Positions 1-10,465 are shown, counted from the first letter of the stretch. The stretch is 46,003 nucleotides of DNA from Chrysochromulina tobinii (GCA_001275005.1 JWZX01003329.1:1-46003); one strand, 5' to 3'. A program made the numbers and translations. The notes: generated by a model not told the origin, from the sequence alone.

Positions 1-3000
1 CCTCGAAGACGATGGTGGCCTGCACCGCCAGTGGAGGCTTGCTCGGGCGGTGTGGGCCTGCACTGGCTGGTGAGAGCAGGGCTGGCGAGAGCAGGCCAGC
101 GAGCGGCATGCCACTACGCTCCGAGCCAAAGCTCACGCGCGCGCCACCGCTCAGCCGACGCGGCAAGAACGATTTGATGCTGAGGACCCCGGGTGAGCGC
201 CCTGCAAACATGCCAGGTCGGCCGCCGCCGCCGCCGCCGCCGCCGTCGCCACTGCCGCCGCCGCCGCCGCCGCCGCCGCCGGTGGCCTTCGCGCTGGCTC
301 CGTATGCTTTGGCCGCCTCGAGAGCCAAGCGAGCGCGATCGCCGAGCGCAATGGCGCTCCGATCGCTCCGATGGAGCTTCTCGGCGAGTCGCTCGGCGAT
401 ACGTTCGAGCAGGCCGGCGGAGTCCTTCTTGCCGCCGCCCAACTCGGCGCTATGGTCCGTGAGCCGCGCGAGGATCGCTTGCTGCAGCTGCTCGGTCAGC
501 TGCTCGACCTCGAGGCGCAACGCCGCGCTCTCACTCTCCGCCACCTCGGCGCGCTGCTGCTGCTCAAGCACCTCCTGACGCGCGGCCGTCAGAGGTGGTG
601 CACCATCTGCAACAAGCGTCACAACGAGTGCTCGGGATGAGTTGTCAGCGGCGGCGCTCGCCTGCTCCGCTGCCGCCTGCTCCGCAGCCACAGGCTCCGC
701 TGCCGTCAGCTCCACTGCCGCCAGCTCCGGTGTCGCCAGCTCCAGTGCCACAGGCTCCGCTGCCGTCAGCTCCACTGCCGCCAGCTCCGGTGTCGCCAGC
801 TCCAGTGCCACAGGCTCCTGCGCTGTCACCAGCTCCGGTTCCGCAGGCTCCGCTGCCGCCGGCTCTGCTGTCAGCTCTACCGCTTCGGCTAGCGACAGCG
901 GTGGCGGAGGAAGGAGAGTCCTCGGATTCGGCGCCGGGCTCGGACCGAGGCTGCCGACTTCGAAAAAGGATTCAATCAGCGCGTTGGGATCGTCGACTTC
1001 GGCCTCATCGTCGAGGTTGGCCATGCTCGTACTCGGAGCGTGGGCGACATCCAAACCTCCAAAGTCACCTCCAAAGTCGACTGGGAGCGAAATTTCCTCG
1101 CCACTCGCCGACACGCGACTCTCAAGCGGCCATCGCACAGCCATCACGGCACTGTCGGATACGGGCGTCGCCAACCAGGGCCACGAGTTGAGCGAGGGCC
1201 ACGAGATGAGCGAGTGAGCAGGTGGGGCTGAGCCGAGCGATACTTGGGACGCCGGGGGCGCCGAGCTGCCGCCAGATGGCGGCGAGCCTAGCAACGAGGC
1301 CGATGAAGGGGGAATGGGGGTGGCTCCAGAAGGTGGCGAGCCTAGCAACGAAGCCGATGCAGGGGGGATGGGGGTGGCTCCAGAAGGTGGCGATCCGAGG
1401 AACGAGGGCGGTGCAGGGGGGATGGGGGTGGCTCCAGAAGTTGGGGAGCCTAGCAGCGAAGGCGACGTCAGGGCAGCATGGATGTCTGCGCTGCTCGCGG
1501 AGCGTATCGGAGGCGTCGAGGAGGCGGGGCTTTGCATCAATCGCCATCCACTGAGTTCGAGCTCGACCGTTTGCTCGTTGTCCGTTCCAGCCTCGTCTGT
1601 TCCGGCCTCGTCCGCTGTAGCCTCGTCCACTACTGCGACGTCCGCTGCCGCCTCGTCCGCTGCCTCGTCCGCTGTCGCATCGTCCAGTGGTGCCTCGTCC
1701 GATGCTGCCTCGTCTGTTAGTGTCGTCGCCGACAACGGTGGTGGCGGTGCAGGCGGCGAAGCGCTCAGGCTGCCTGGTGAGCTCGAGCAAACGGTGAGGG
1801 GCGAGCGCGCTGCCGAAAGAATTTTCACCGACGAGCGTGACCGCGGTGACAGCGGCGCCGACGGCGACAGCGGCGACCGCACCATCACCGCCGACGATGT
1901 AAACTGCAGGCTCGGGCGCGGTGGCGATGCTGGTGGTTCCTCCTCCACTTTCGCCATTGCCCCCGGCTCCGCTGCCCCCTGCTCCACTGCCGCCTGCTCC
2001 ACTGCCACCAGCTCCACGGGCTCCACTGCCGCCAGCTCACCCACTGCCGCCGGCTCCGCCGCCACCGGCACCGCCGCCACCGGCTCCGCCGCCACCGGCT
2101 CCGCCGCCACCTGCTCCACTGCCGCCGGCTCCCCCGCTGCCACCGGCTCCGCCGCCACCTGCTCCGCCGCCACCTGCTCCACTGCCGCCGGCTCCCCCGC
2201 TGCCACCGGCTCCGCCGCCACCGGCTCCGCCGCCACCGGCTCCGCCGCCACCGGCTCCGCCGCCGCCGACTCCACCGCCGCCTGCTCTACCCCCACCTGC
2301 TCCATTGCCGCCAGCTCCACCGGCTCCTCAGAAGCATCCTCTTCTGCCGCAGGCTCCAGCGCCTCGGGATCCACAAACGCCATCTCCTCTGCCGCCTGCT
2401 CCCGCGCGAACGCCGCCGGCGCGTCTGCCATCGTCGCTTCCGCAGCAGCGGCGGGCGCTGTGGCGGGCTCGTCGCACAGCATATGCTCTCTAGGCGCCCC
2501 TGAGGGAGAGGGCGCGTCGCACAGCATATGCTCTCTAGGCGCCCCTGAGGGAGAGGGCGCGTCGCACAGCATATGCTCTCTAGGCGCCCCTGAGGGAGAG
2601 GGCGCGTCGCACAGCATATGCTCTCTAGGCGCCCCTGACGGGGATCGCATTCCCGAGGGTGAGCGCATTCCTGACAGTGAACGAATTCCCGAGGGAGAGC
2701 GCAGTCCTGACACAGAATGCAACCCTGACGGAGAGCGCAGTCCAGACGGAGAATGCAACCCTGACGGAGAGCGCAACCCTGACGGAGAATGCAACCCGGA
2801 CGGAGAGAGCAACCCAGATGGAGAGCGAGGAGCATTGCCGCTCACGGCGGACAGCATACCAAGTGCCCGCCGCTGCTCCGTCCGCGCGGCCGTCTGAGCA
2901 GCACACGCCCGATGGGACGCTCGCTCTCGCGCGTCGCTTGCGGCCGCCACGAGCGCTGCGAGCCCCTGGCGCGCGTGGTAGAGGCGCAGCGTCCCCCGGG

Positions 3001-6000
3001 CGTGCGCACTGGAGGCAGTGAGCGCGGCACTCTCGGAGCTCACGCGTTGCCATTTGGCCAGCGACCGCTTCAGCGACCGCTTCACTGAGGCACGGTCGGC
3101 AGCGGCGGCGGCGTTGTCCACGGTGCGGCGTGCGGCGAGGGCCAGGTGGGACGCCTCGGCCCACTTGCGCAAGCCAACGACGAGCGAGCGATGGGCCAGC
3201 TTGGCGCGCAGTTGGATGCCCTGCTCGACCAGCGTGCAGGCGGCGTACAGGGCGTCGCGCCACACGCGCCACGCCGCCTGGCTATGAGCCACCCTGCGTA
3301 CCGCCACATGGGACTTCACAAAGGAGTCGCGCCGCCGTCGTTGGTCCGCCCGCGCCGCGACCACAGCCGCGCCCCGCGCCCAGCGGGCCACCGCCGCGGA
3401 CGCGGCGCAGTACGCCGCACTGACATCGGCAAGCTCAGTGCATGCTCGTCTAGCTTGCGCCGTCGCACGCCACGCCCGGAGACGACGCGCGCCTTGATGG
3501 ATCGAGAGGCGTGGCGGGTTCAGGTGGCGGCGCTCGCAGGCGACCGCATGCCACGTGTGCATCCCGCGGGATGACGCGCGGTGCCGGAGTGCGTGGCATG
3601 CGGCCGCGGCGAGGCCACGTGCTCGCTTTATGCACGCCGTGCGAGCCTGCAGCTCCCGCCAAGCTCCCCACAGCCTTGAGCGGCGCAAAGCCTGCTGAGC
3701 GTATCGGTACCGCCTCGTCAAGGCAGCCGTCGCATGCCGTCGGAGTGCCGTCAGTGCGAGCCTTCGCGCTCGGCGCTCGGAATGCGCTGCGGCGAATCTC
3801 TCCAAGTGGGAGATCAGCGCATGGCGGCCGCGGCCCACTGCTTGGCACCAATGCGTGATTGCGCGGGAGAGGCGCATCCAGGACATGCCCATGGCCGCGC
3901 AGCCGCAGGTGTCCGCCCAGTCCCTCGCCACTTCACACTCAAGGCAGAGCCGATGCAGGGCGCGCCGGAGCCGTCGGCGGGGGATGGCGTCCGCGAGCTG
4001 GGTGGCCTTGAGCCCGAGTGCCACGTGGCGCCTTCGCTCCCCGAGAGCAGATTGCCACCGGGCGAGGCCGCGGCAGCGCGCTCGCACGGAGTGCACGAGG
4101 CTGAGGCTGCGGCTCACGTGGCGCTGCTTGCTCCGCCAGCACGAGGTTGTACGCCACGCGCGCCACGCCGCCACCAGCCGCGAGCGCTGCTGCATCTGGT
4201 GCGTGCTCGCAGCAATCGCGGCTCCCTCTGCATCGGCGGGCGCGGCTCCTTCGGAATCTGAGGTGGGCGTGGCTGTCAGCGGGGAGCAGCCATCGTCGAG
4301 GCAGTCGCACTCCTCGTCGTCCTCCTCCATGTCGTCAAAGGTGCCCTTGCCCCGAACGACGAGGCCTGCCGCCACCTCGGCAGCGAGGAATGCAGAGGCC
4401 TCAGCCGCGACCGCGCGCTTGGTTGCCGGCGAGGGCGACGGGTGCGAGGGCGACGGGCCTGAGGTCGAAGGGCTCTGCCGAGCACGGCCGCGCGAGGGAG
4501 AGGGCGAGAGCGAGGTGTGGAGGGCGAGCACGGCCGCGGTGCTCGCGATCGCGTCATCCCACATCTCCGTGCGCAGCTCCGCCATCGCCTCGGCCAGCAC
4601 GGCTGTGGAAAGCACCTCGGCCGCCGTGTCGAGCTCCTTGTCCTGCGCCTCGAGCTTGAGCCATGCCACCGAGTAGCGCAGGTCGCTCAACCGCCTCGAA
4701 GTGCTCGTCACCCAATCGGTGGTGGCTGGCAGCTCGGCCGACGCAGCGGAGGAGCGGCTGGCCATGCTTGGAGTTCTCAGAGCCGAACGCGAGGCGGGGG
4801 ACGCCTCCGCCGCTGCCGCCTCCGCCGCCGTCGCCACCGCCGCCGCCGCCGCCGCCGCCGCCTCCGCCGCCTCCGCCTGCAACGCCGTCTCCGCCGCCTC
4901 CGCCTGCAACGGCGCCTCCGCCTGCAACGGCGCCTCCGCCTCCGCCTGCAACGTCGCCGCCACCGACTCAGCCCCCGCAGCCGCCCCCTCGGCTGCTGCC
5001 GCCGTAGTCGCCCGCTCCACTGCAGCCGCCGCAGCTACCTCCACGGCCACCCTTTCCGCCTCACGGCGCTCGACACGGCGCTCGGAACTCGCCTCCACTG
5101 CGGCCACGTGCTGCATCTCCTCGCGCCCGCGCTGCATCTCCTCGCGCCCGCGCTCAGAATGCACCCACGCACGCCACACTCCCAGCGCCCACAGCCGGCG
5201 GCGGCGCGTCGCCGCACGCGCGGGGGCGGCCACCACATTGGATCGCCACGTGGCCGCAAAAGAGGCGCTCGCCCATCGGCGCCACGCACGCTGCGCCCGC
5301 CGAGCACGCAGCGTCCGCCGAGCGTGCGCCGCCTGCGCCTGCGCGTCGATGACGAGCCTCGCGCGCTCGGCCCACGATCGGAGTGACGTGTACACTCGCA
5401 TCGCAACCGCGGAATAGCCCGGCGAGAGAGCCCACTTGGCCAGCCCTTCGTGGCGCCGTGGCGGACGGAGTGTCCGAAGCACCCGGCTCGTGACGGCGTA
5501 GAGGTGATGGCGCTTGCCGAGCGCGTACGCCCGCCGCGTCGCCGCCTTCTGCTCAACAGCCGCGTGCCACGTCACCATCGCGCGCGAACGCGCCCAGCCA
5601 CGGGCCTTGGAGCTCAGGAGGCAGTTACGCTCGTGCGTGGTGGCGCCCAGTGCCCGCGTGAGCCGCCACTGCGCCCAGGCCGCCTGCGCCGCCTGCTGAC
5701 GGCACCAGCGTCGCGCCGCCGCAAGCGCGCCGGATTTCCGCAGCCGCGCCGACGCACGCCGCTGCCACAGCAGGAGCGTTCGGAGCAGGGTGCCCTGCCG
5801 GACCGACCAGGCGCGCCCGCCGCAGCGCGTCCCTTGGAGGTGATGCTGGCGGCGTGCCGCAGCGCTCCAAGCACCAAAGGCTCCGCGGCAATGCCCGCGT
5901 GTGCGCCGGGCCAGTGAGGCCTCGATGCGTCGCTCGTGTGCCTCGCGCTCCGCGAGCCGTCGAAGCCACGTGTAGCACGCCGCACGTAACGCGCGGCGCA

Positions 6001-9000
6001 CTCCGCCGCGCGCATACATGGAGTGCGCGCGGCTATGGCGCGCGACCCTCACCCTGCGCAGCTGCTCTTGCGAGGCGAGATACCACAGCCAGCGCCCGAA
6101 GAGCGGCCGGCGGCGCGAGAGCAGCGCCGCCAGCCGCTCGGCCTCCGCGGCGCTGTGTTCCTCGGCACGCGAGGTGCGCCATTGGTGGAAGTTGACGAAG
6201 CCGAGGTGCACCGCCGACGCGTCAGCTCGGCGCTCCGCGCGCTGCCGCTGCAGCGCTGCTTGCATGCGCCGCGTCGCTGCGATCTGCCAACGGCACAGCA
6301 GGTTCTGCTGCAGGTGCACGGTAGCTCGCGACGCGTCGCGTACGCTCTTGGCGCAGCCCCGAAAGCGTCGCCACGCCCTTTGCAGATTCGCCACGTGCGA
6401 GTAGGCTGCAGAGTCCCATAGTCGTCGGAACACTACCGCGGCTCGCGCCCAGAGGCGCCAGCACGCTCGCCAAGCGGCGCGAGCGGCGCTCGTGCGAGCT
6501 GTCTCGGCGGCTGACTCGAGGGCGGCGGCGCGCACGGCACGGAGGCGCCAGCGGCGGCAGAGCCAAAAGCGGCGGCTGTCGTCGAGCGAGGCGCGGCGCG
6601 AGGCGAGCAGCAGCGAGGGCTGCAGGGTCGTGGCGCGTTGAGATCGGGTCGCCGGCGTGTTGGCGGACGCGCACGCAAGGGAGAGGGGACGGGGTCGGGG
6701 GGTGGTGGTGGCGAGGAGGGTGGCCGCGGCGGCGGGGGCGGTGGAGGCGAGGGCTCCGATCGGCAGCGAGGCGATGGAGGCGATGTGCTGCTTGAGGGCG
6801 GCAGCGACTCGCCATGCAGCCGCGTCGGCGTGCGCGGTTGCGGTGGCACTGTGGCGCACGTCGTCGAGTAGCGAGCTGGAGTAGCTCTGCGGCTTGGCGA
6901 CGTTGAGACCATGGCCGCCGCCGCCGCCGCCGCTGCTGAGGGTGGTGATCGGTGCAGAGGCGGGACGGCGGCGGCGTGCAGGCTGCACGCGCTCGACCAG
7001 TTGCCGAAACTGGCGCCGCCGCCACAAGCGGACTGCTCTCGAGCTCTGATCGGCCTCGGCGAGGGCGTCGATGCAGGCGGCGCGCAGGGCGGCGGTGCCG
7101 AGACTCAATTGGCACAAGCGTCCGGCGAGACGTGCCGAGTGCAGCAGCAGCGCATCGTCCCTCCGCTCCAGGCATCGAAAGTTGAGCTTCCGCCACGCAA
7201 GGCGCATCGCCGTGCCGGAGGCGGCTGGCGCCGCTCGACGCAGCGCCCGCGCAGTGCATGCGACGCGTGTGAGCGCTCGCAGCCCGCGCGCTTTCACAGC
7301 TCTCTGCCAACGCGCCACCGCCGTTTGGAGCTTGCGTTCATGGACGACACCGCCCAACCAGTCAAAGAAGCCCACGAACTGCGCCGCGAGCGCCCGGCGT
7401 GCGAGCAGCTGGCGGAGCACACAGAGCGGCCTGCAGTGGCGGCAGAGCTGGCCGAGGGCGCGCACGAGCGCACGGTGCGCTCCACGTCGAGCCCCATAGA
7501 CGAGGAGCGCCCTGGCGCGGGCGCGCGTCCGAAACTCGAGCAGCCGCGAGCGAAGCGCAACCGCCGCCGCGCCGCGCCGCCACGCGTCGTCCCACGCGAC
7601 GAGCTCGCGGCAGCGACGCCAGCGGCTGAAGGCGTCGAGAAGCTGATCAACCTCGCGTACGCGTCGATCAGCGTGCTCACGAGAACGCTCATCGGACGCG
7701 CAGCTCCACAGCCGCCACGCCGCCAGCACGGCGCGCGAGCGCGCGCGTGCCGCCCCGACGCGGCCGTTAGCCCCGAAGGCCCCGAGGGCGCATAGCCGCC
7801 GCCAAGCATCGACCCAGCTGGCGGCGCGTGCATGCGCGAGGCACCGGCTCGAGATGCGATGGAGATTCCGCTGCCGGCGTCCCGCGGCCGCCGCTTGGAG
7901 GAGGGCCTGCACCGCTTCGGTCGCTTGGCGCGTTGCCACGAGATGGGTCACGCCCGCGACGGCGCGGCGCAGGCGGGCCGCCTCGAGCAGCGCGCTCGCC
8001 ACGCTCGAGCGCCACCTCACCACCAAGGCCGAGAGGGTGCACGTGCGCCCAAGACGGCGCGCCCAGCGCTGCAACGCCGCCGTGGGCGTCCACGAGCTCC
8101 AACGGCCGAGGGCCTTCCGCAACTCAGAGTGCCCGTGAAGCACGCGCAACGCGGCGCTCGCGGCGGCAACGGCGGCGACGAGCGGGCCGCGCTGCTGCGC
8201 CGCCGTGCGCCATGCCGAGAACAGGCGCCCGAGACGGCGCTGCCGAGCCTTGTGGGAAAGGGATCCCCACTGGCGCGCGCGCTCCGCCACGAAGGCGAGC
8301 CAGCCTCGGCGCCGGTGAGCGCGCGCTGCTAGGGCCGCGGCCAGGGAGGAGAAGCGGCGGCAGGCGCGTAGGTGCGACGTGGCCGAGGTGAGGCGCCTCC
8401 AGCTGCGGAGCACACGGACGCGGTAGCGCGCGGCGAGCTGCAGTCGGCGAGGCGGGCCCAGGTGCGCCTTCCAACGAACGAGGAGCGCACGGCGCAGCCG
8501 AGAGCGTCGGCGCCACGCGTCTGCGAAGCCGAGGACGAGCTGGAGGAGCCAGATGCGTTTCCGATGGTCAGCGAGCGCCTGGCGCCAGCGCACCCATGCC
8601 TTGCGCTGCCGGAGGCGCCCCGCCGCTTTCACCTCGCGCTCCTCGACGATGCTGCTCACGATGACGGCCGCTCGCCAGTCGTGCCAGCACAGCGCGACGC
8701 TCTGCAAGAGCTGCCGGAGGGACGCGCGCGCCGCCAGCGCCTCGCGCTCCTCGGCGCGCCGAGCCCGCGCGGCGGCGGCCTGCCAGCCGTGCCAGCCCAG
8801 CGCGAGGCGCTGCAGCCGCTGCCGGTGCAATGCGAGCATCGCTCGGCGCGCCTGGGCGGCGCGAACCACCCAACAGTTCCATGCTGTGAGCACCGGCAGC
8901 TCCCCTCTCCACGGTGCCCCCGCAGCGGCCTCCACCACACCCGAACGAGCGTGCCCCTCGTGAGGGAGCGTGCCCAGTAGCAGGTCAGCGATCGAGAGGG

Positions 9001-10207
9001 CGGAGCCCGCCTGCCAGCGGCGCATGCCGAACGAGAGCACCTCGCGCCGTCGCCGGCCGCGTGCCATCGCCGTGCGTAAGCGCGCCGTGGCGAGCGAACA
9101 ACTCACGCGCCGCCACCCATCGAAGGCGGCGAGGACGGCAGCGGCAGCGGCGAGCGCGTCGGCGTCTCCCAGAGCCGCGCGCTCGCTCAGCGCGGCGACG
9201 GTGCGCTCGCGCCACCGGGCCCACGCACGAAGCGCCGCCTCCGCACCGTCGTACTCGAACGTCTCCTCTTCCTCGCCCACGCCATCGTGCTCGAGCCCAG
9301 AGTGAACGCATTGCAAGTCTGCTTCGTCCATTTCGTCCATTTCGTCCACGCCATCCTGCTCGAGCCCATAGCGTACGCTACGCAGTTTCTCCGGGCTCTG
9401 GCTGAGACCCCAGGAGAGCAATGCCTTTTGGGGAGGCGGTAGGTCGAGCGTGCCCGTGAGGTGGCCGAGCGCTAGGGCGCGTCGTGCCTCTGCCTCGTGA
9501 CCTGTTTGCATGCTCGAGTGCGCCCCATCATCGATGCTCGACGCTTCGTCTTCTTCCGCCCCGTCGTCGTCGAATTCGTCTGCCTCCGCATACTCCTCGC
9601 CCACCACGTCCGTATCGTCGGCATGGCCGACGCCACCCTCGCCGGTAGCATCGTCCGGGGACGGTGCGTTACGCGGGCGCTCGACGGCCCGGGGCTGGGC
9701 AGCGTCCGCGCCGTCAGCCACGATGGCCTCGAAGCAGAGCGTGCCCGACGGGGAGCTCTCTAGGCGCTGCTGCCGTGGCGGAGGCAGAAGCGGCGAGTGC
9801 CGTTCGGTGCGCGAGGCCTGCATCGCGTCTATAAGTGCCATGGGCAGCGCCTCCCGGTGACGGCGCCCCTTGGCGATCTCGGCCGCCTTGACTTCGAGGC
9901 TCTTGTTGCGGGCCAGCCAGAAGGCGGCACGCGCAGCAGCTTCCTCGGCGCTCTCGGAATCTGCCAAGCTGCTCGGCTGCGGAACAGCAGCATCCGGATG
10001 ATGTCGTGGTGGTGAGCTCGGCGGCGAGCTCGCGCGTTTGTCTGGCGGGTTAGACGCGGCGGCGCTCCACTGCTTAAAGGCGGCACGAAGCGGCAGGTTG
10101 GCGACGCGGAAGTGGTCGCCGACGAAGGGAGTGAGGTGCAGAGCATCCATAGCGAGGATGGACGCCGCGTCCGCCTTCAACACCGCAGCCAGCGACGGCA
10201 CAGACAT
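1..10207 (-). CDS. Giant Sfi1-like (centrin-binding repeat) protein, C-terminus beyond window edge
   Basis: I translated this strand codon by codon from the ATG at 10207 (MSVPSLAAVLKADAAS) to base 2: 3,402 codons without a stop or intron, so the gene continues past the left edge. Residues 183-223 and about 288-295 are acidic. Residues about 323-1680 and 2003-2363 are packed with Arg/Leu/Ala-rich helical repeats with a spaced Trp, such as AAWAQWRLTRAL, AFGAWSAAAR, LWALGVWRAWV and AAWRVWRDALYAA. This matches the Sfi1 pattern (Leu-Leu, Phe/Leu, Trp-Lys/Arg) that binds centrin along centriole or basal-body fibres. Between the blocks lie an Ala/Glu coiled coil (about 1680-1880) and a Ser/Pro plus acidic linker. 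After 2458 come 11 SPSG-type hexapeptides, four REHMLCD-containing 15-residue repeats, Glu/Pro/Val/Ala low complexity, Pro-rich repeats, a coiled coil (about 3205-3293) and poly-Gly. Known Sfi1 proteins are usually much shorter. The family call rests on repeat pattern only. Confidence 0.82.
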   Translation of the reverse strand, partial: MSVPSLAAVLKADAASILAMDALHLTPFVGDHFRVANLPLRAAFKQWSAAASNPPDKRASSPPSSPPRHHPDAAVPQPSSLADSESAEEAAARAAFWLARNKSLEVKAAEIAKGRRHREALPMALIDAMQASRTERHSPLLPPPRQQRLESSPSGTLCFEAIVADGADAAQPRAVERPRNAPSPDDATGEGGVGHADDTDVVGEEYAEADEFDDDGAEEDEASSIDDGAHSSMQTGHEAEARRALALGHLTGTLDLPPPQKALLSWGLSQSPEKLRSVRYGLEQDGVDEMDEMDEADLQCVHSGLEHDGVGEEEETFEYDGAEAALRAWARWRERTVAALSERAALGDADALAAAAAVLAAFDGWRRVSCSLATARLRTAMARGRRRREVLSFGMRRWQAGSALSIADLLLGTLPHEGHARSGVVEAAAGAPWRGELPVLTAWNCWVVRAAQARRAMLALHRQRLQRLALGWHGWQAAAARARRAEEREALAARASLRQLLQSVALCWHDWRAAVIVSSIVEEREVKAAGRLRQRKAWVRWRQALADHRKRIWLLQLVLGFADAWRRRSRLRRALLVRWKAHLGPPRRLQLAARYRVRVLRSWRRLTSATSHLRACRRFSSLAAALAARAHRRRGWLAFVAERARQWGSLSHKARQRRLGRLFSAWRTAAQQRGPLVAAVAAASAALRVLHGHSELRKALGRWSSWTPTAALQRWARRLGRTCTLSALVVRWRSSVASALLEAARLRRAVAGVTHLVATRQATEAVQALLQAAAAGRRQRNLHRISSRCLAHARAASWVDAWRRLCALGAFGANGRVGAARARSRAVLAAWRLWSCASDERSREHADRRVREVDQLLDAFSRWRRCRELVAWDDAWRRGAAAVALRSRLLEFRTRARARALLVYGARRGAHRALVRALGQLCRHCRPLCVLRQLLARRALAAQFVGFFDWLGGVVHERKLQTAVARWQRAVKARGLRALTRVACTARALRRAAPAASGTAMRLAWRKLNFRCLERRDDALLLHSARLAGRLCQLSLGTAALRAACIDALAEADQSSRAVRLWRRRQFRQLVERVQPARRRRPASAPITTLSSGGGGGGHGLNVAKPQSYSSSLLDDVRHSATATAHADAAAWRVAAALKQHIASIASLPIGALASTAPAAAATLLATTTPRPRPLSLACASANTPATRSQRATTLQPSLLLASRRASLDDSRRFWLCRRWRLRAVRAAALESAAETARTSAARAAWRACWRLWARAAVVFRRLWDSAAYSHVANLQRAWRRFRGCAKSVRDASRATVHLQQNLLCRWQIAATRRMQAALQRQRAERRADASAVHLGFVNFHQWRTSRAEEHSAAEAERLAALLSRRRPLFGRWLWYLASQEQLRRVRVARHSRAHSMYARGGVRRALRAACYTWLRRLAEREAHERRIEASLARRTRGHCRGAFGAWSAAARRQHHLQGTRCGGRAWSVRQGTLLRTLLLWQRRASARLRKSGALAAARRWCRQQAAQAAWAQWRLTRALGATTHERNCLLSSKARGWARSRAMVTWHAAVEQKAATRRAYALGKRHHLYAVTSRVLRTLRPPRRHEGLAKWALSPGYSAVAMRVYTSLRSWAERARLVIDAQAQAAHARRTLRARRAQRAWRRWASASFAATWRSNVVAAPARAATRRRRLWALGVWRAWVHSERGREEMQRGREEMQHVAAVEASSERRVERREAERVAVEVAAAAAVERATTAAAAEGAAAGAESVAATLQAEAEAPLQAEAPLQAEAAETALQAEAAEAAAAAAAAVATAAEAAAAEASPASRSALRTPSMASRSSAASAELPATTDWVTSTSRRLSDLRYSVAWLKLEAQDKELDTAAEVLSTAVLAEAMAELRTEMWDDAIASTAAVLALHTSLSPSPSRGRARQSPSTSGPSPSHPSPSPATKRAVAAEASAFLAAEVAAGLVVRGKGTFDDMEEDDEECDCLDDGCSPLTATPTSDSEGAAPADAEGAAIAASTHQMQQRSRLVAAWRAWRTTSCWRSKQRHVSRSLSLVHSVRARCRGLARWQSALGERRRHVALGLKATQLADAIPRRRLRRALHRLCLECEVARDWADTCGCAAMGMSWMRLSRAITHWCQAVGRGRHALISHLERFAAAHSERRARRLALTALRRHATAALTRRYRYAQQALRRSRLWGAWRELQARTACIKRARGLAAAACHALRHRASSRGMHTWHAVACERRHLNPPRLSIHQGARRLRAWRATAQARRACTELADVSAAYCAASAAVARWARGAAVVAARADQRRRRDSFVKSHVAVRRVAHSQAAWRVWRDALYAACTLVEQGIQLRAKLAHRSLVVGLRKWAEASHLALAARRTVDNAAAAADRASVKRSLKRSLAKWQRVSSESAALTASSAHARGTLRLYHARQGLAALVAAASDARERASHRACAAQTAARTEQRRALGMLSAVSGNAPRSPSGLLSPSGLHSPSGLRSPSGLHSPSGLRSPSGLHSVSGLRSPSGIRSLSGMRSPSGMRSPSGAPREHMLCDAPSPSGAPREHMLCDAPSPSGAPREHMLCDAPSPSGAPREHMLCDEPATAPAAAAEATMADAPAAFAREQAAEEMAFVDPEALEPAAEEDASEEPVELAAMEQVGVEQAAVESAAAEPVAAEPVAAEPVAAEPVAAGEPAAVEQVAAEQVAAEPVAAGEPAAVEQVAAEPVAAEPVAAVPVAAEPAAVGELAAVEPVELVAVEQAAVEQGAAEPGAMAKVEEEPPASPPRPSLQFTSSAVMVRSPLSPSAPLSPRSRSSVKILSAARSPLTVCSSSPGSLSASPPAPPPPLSATTLTDEAASDEAPLDDATADEAADEAAADVAVVDEATADEAGTDEAGTDNEQTVELELSGWRLMQSPASSTPPIRSASSADIHAALTSPSLLGSPTSGATPIPPAPPSFLGSPPSGATPIPPASASLLGSPPSGATPIPPSSASLLGSPPSGGSSAPPASQVSLGSAPPAHSLISWPSLNSWPWLATPVSDSAVMAVRWPLESRVSASGEEISLPVDFGGDFGGLDVAHAPSTSMANLDDEAEVDDPNALIESFFEVGSLGPSPAPNPRTLLPPPPLSLAEAVELTAEPAAAEPAEPELVTAQEPVALELATPELAAVELTAAEPVALELATPELAAVELTAAEPVAAEQAAAEQASAAADNSSRALVVTLVADGAPPLTAARQEVLEQQQRAEVAESESAALRLEVEQLTEQLQQAILARLTDHSAELGGGKKDSAGLLERIAERLAEKLHRSDRSAIALGDRARLALEAAKAYGASAKATGGGGGGGGGSGDGGGGGGGGRPGMFAGRSPGVLSIKSFLPRRLSGGARVSFGSERSGMPLAGLLSPALLSPASAGPHRPSKPPLAVQATIVFE
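2473..2835 (-). repeat. In-frame tandem repeats of the Sfi1-like gene (SPSG and REHMLCD arrays)
   Basis: On the minus strand an 18-nt unit encoding SPSGLR/SPSGLH-type hexapeptides occurs about 11 times (about 2640-2835). It is followed directly by a 45-nt unit, encoding a 15-residue segment with REHMLCDAPSPSG, present four times (about 2473-2650) with almost no nucleotide differences. The near-identity of the 45-nt copies implies recent expansion or homogenisation. Most units contain Ser-Pro, a candidate site for proline-directed kinases. Confidence 0.85.
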
Positions 10208-10465
10208 GACTATCGAAAGCCGGTTGGGGGCACTGGTGAGGCAGGAAAAAGGCCGGCTGTGGAATTGACGAAGTACGCCTTGGCTAACGCGACACGAATT
10301 CGATCAGCAAAGGAAGTGTGTACGAATGGTGTAGGCGAGAAAGTGCCGTATTCACATATTCACAGACGCATTCGCTGAGCGCTCGTGAGCGCTCGTCGAT
10401 TTTGGAAGTACGGATATTGGGTTGGCCAGCCGCGAGGGTGCTTGGCCTCGGCGGCAGCTGGAGGA
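10208..10465. promoter_or_regulatory. Putative bidirectional promoter (Sfi1-like / MAPK15-like)
   Basis: This is the 258-bp gap between two divergent start codons and must hold both 5' UTRs and promoters. It contains a direct repeat GAGCGCTCGT next to GAGCGCTCGT (about 10377-10396). No clear TATA box is visible. The promoter assignment is inferred from position. Confidence 0.45.

Noticed and set aside
2473-2650. Regular 45-bp repeats resembling a CRISPR array
   Set aside because: The repeats are head-to-tail without spacers and are in frame within a gene.
642-2897. Plus-strand Ala/Ser/Thr- and Pro-rich open frames (for example runs of PPPAP or SAATG)
   Set aside because: They are antisense shadows of the low-complexity GAG/GCG/GTG codons of the minus-strand Sfi1-like gene, whose frame is continuous and has the expected codon bias.
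2625-9405. Many 60-360-codon Arg-rich open frames on both strands
   Set aside because: Each overlaps the continuous minus-strand frame; none shows the regular Trp-repeat pattern or keeps its frame for long.
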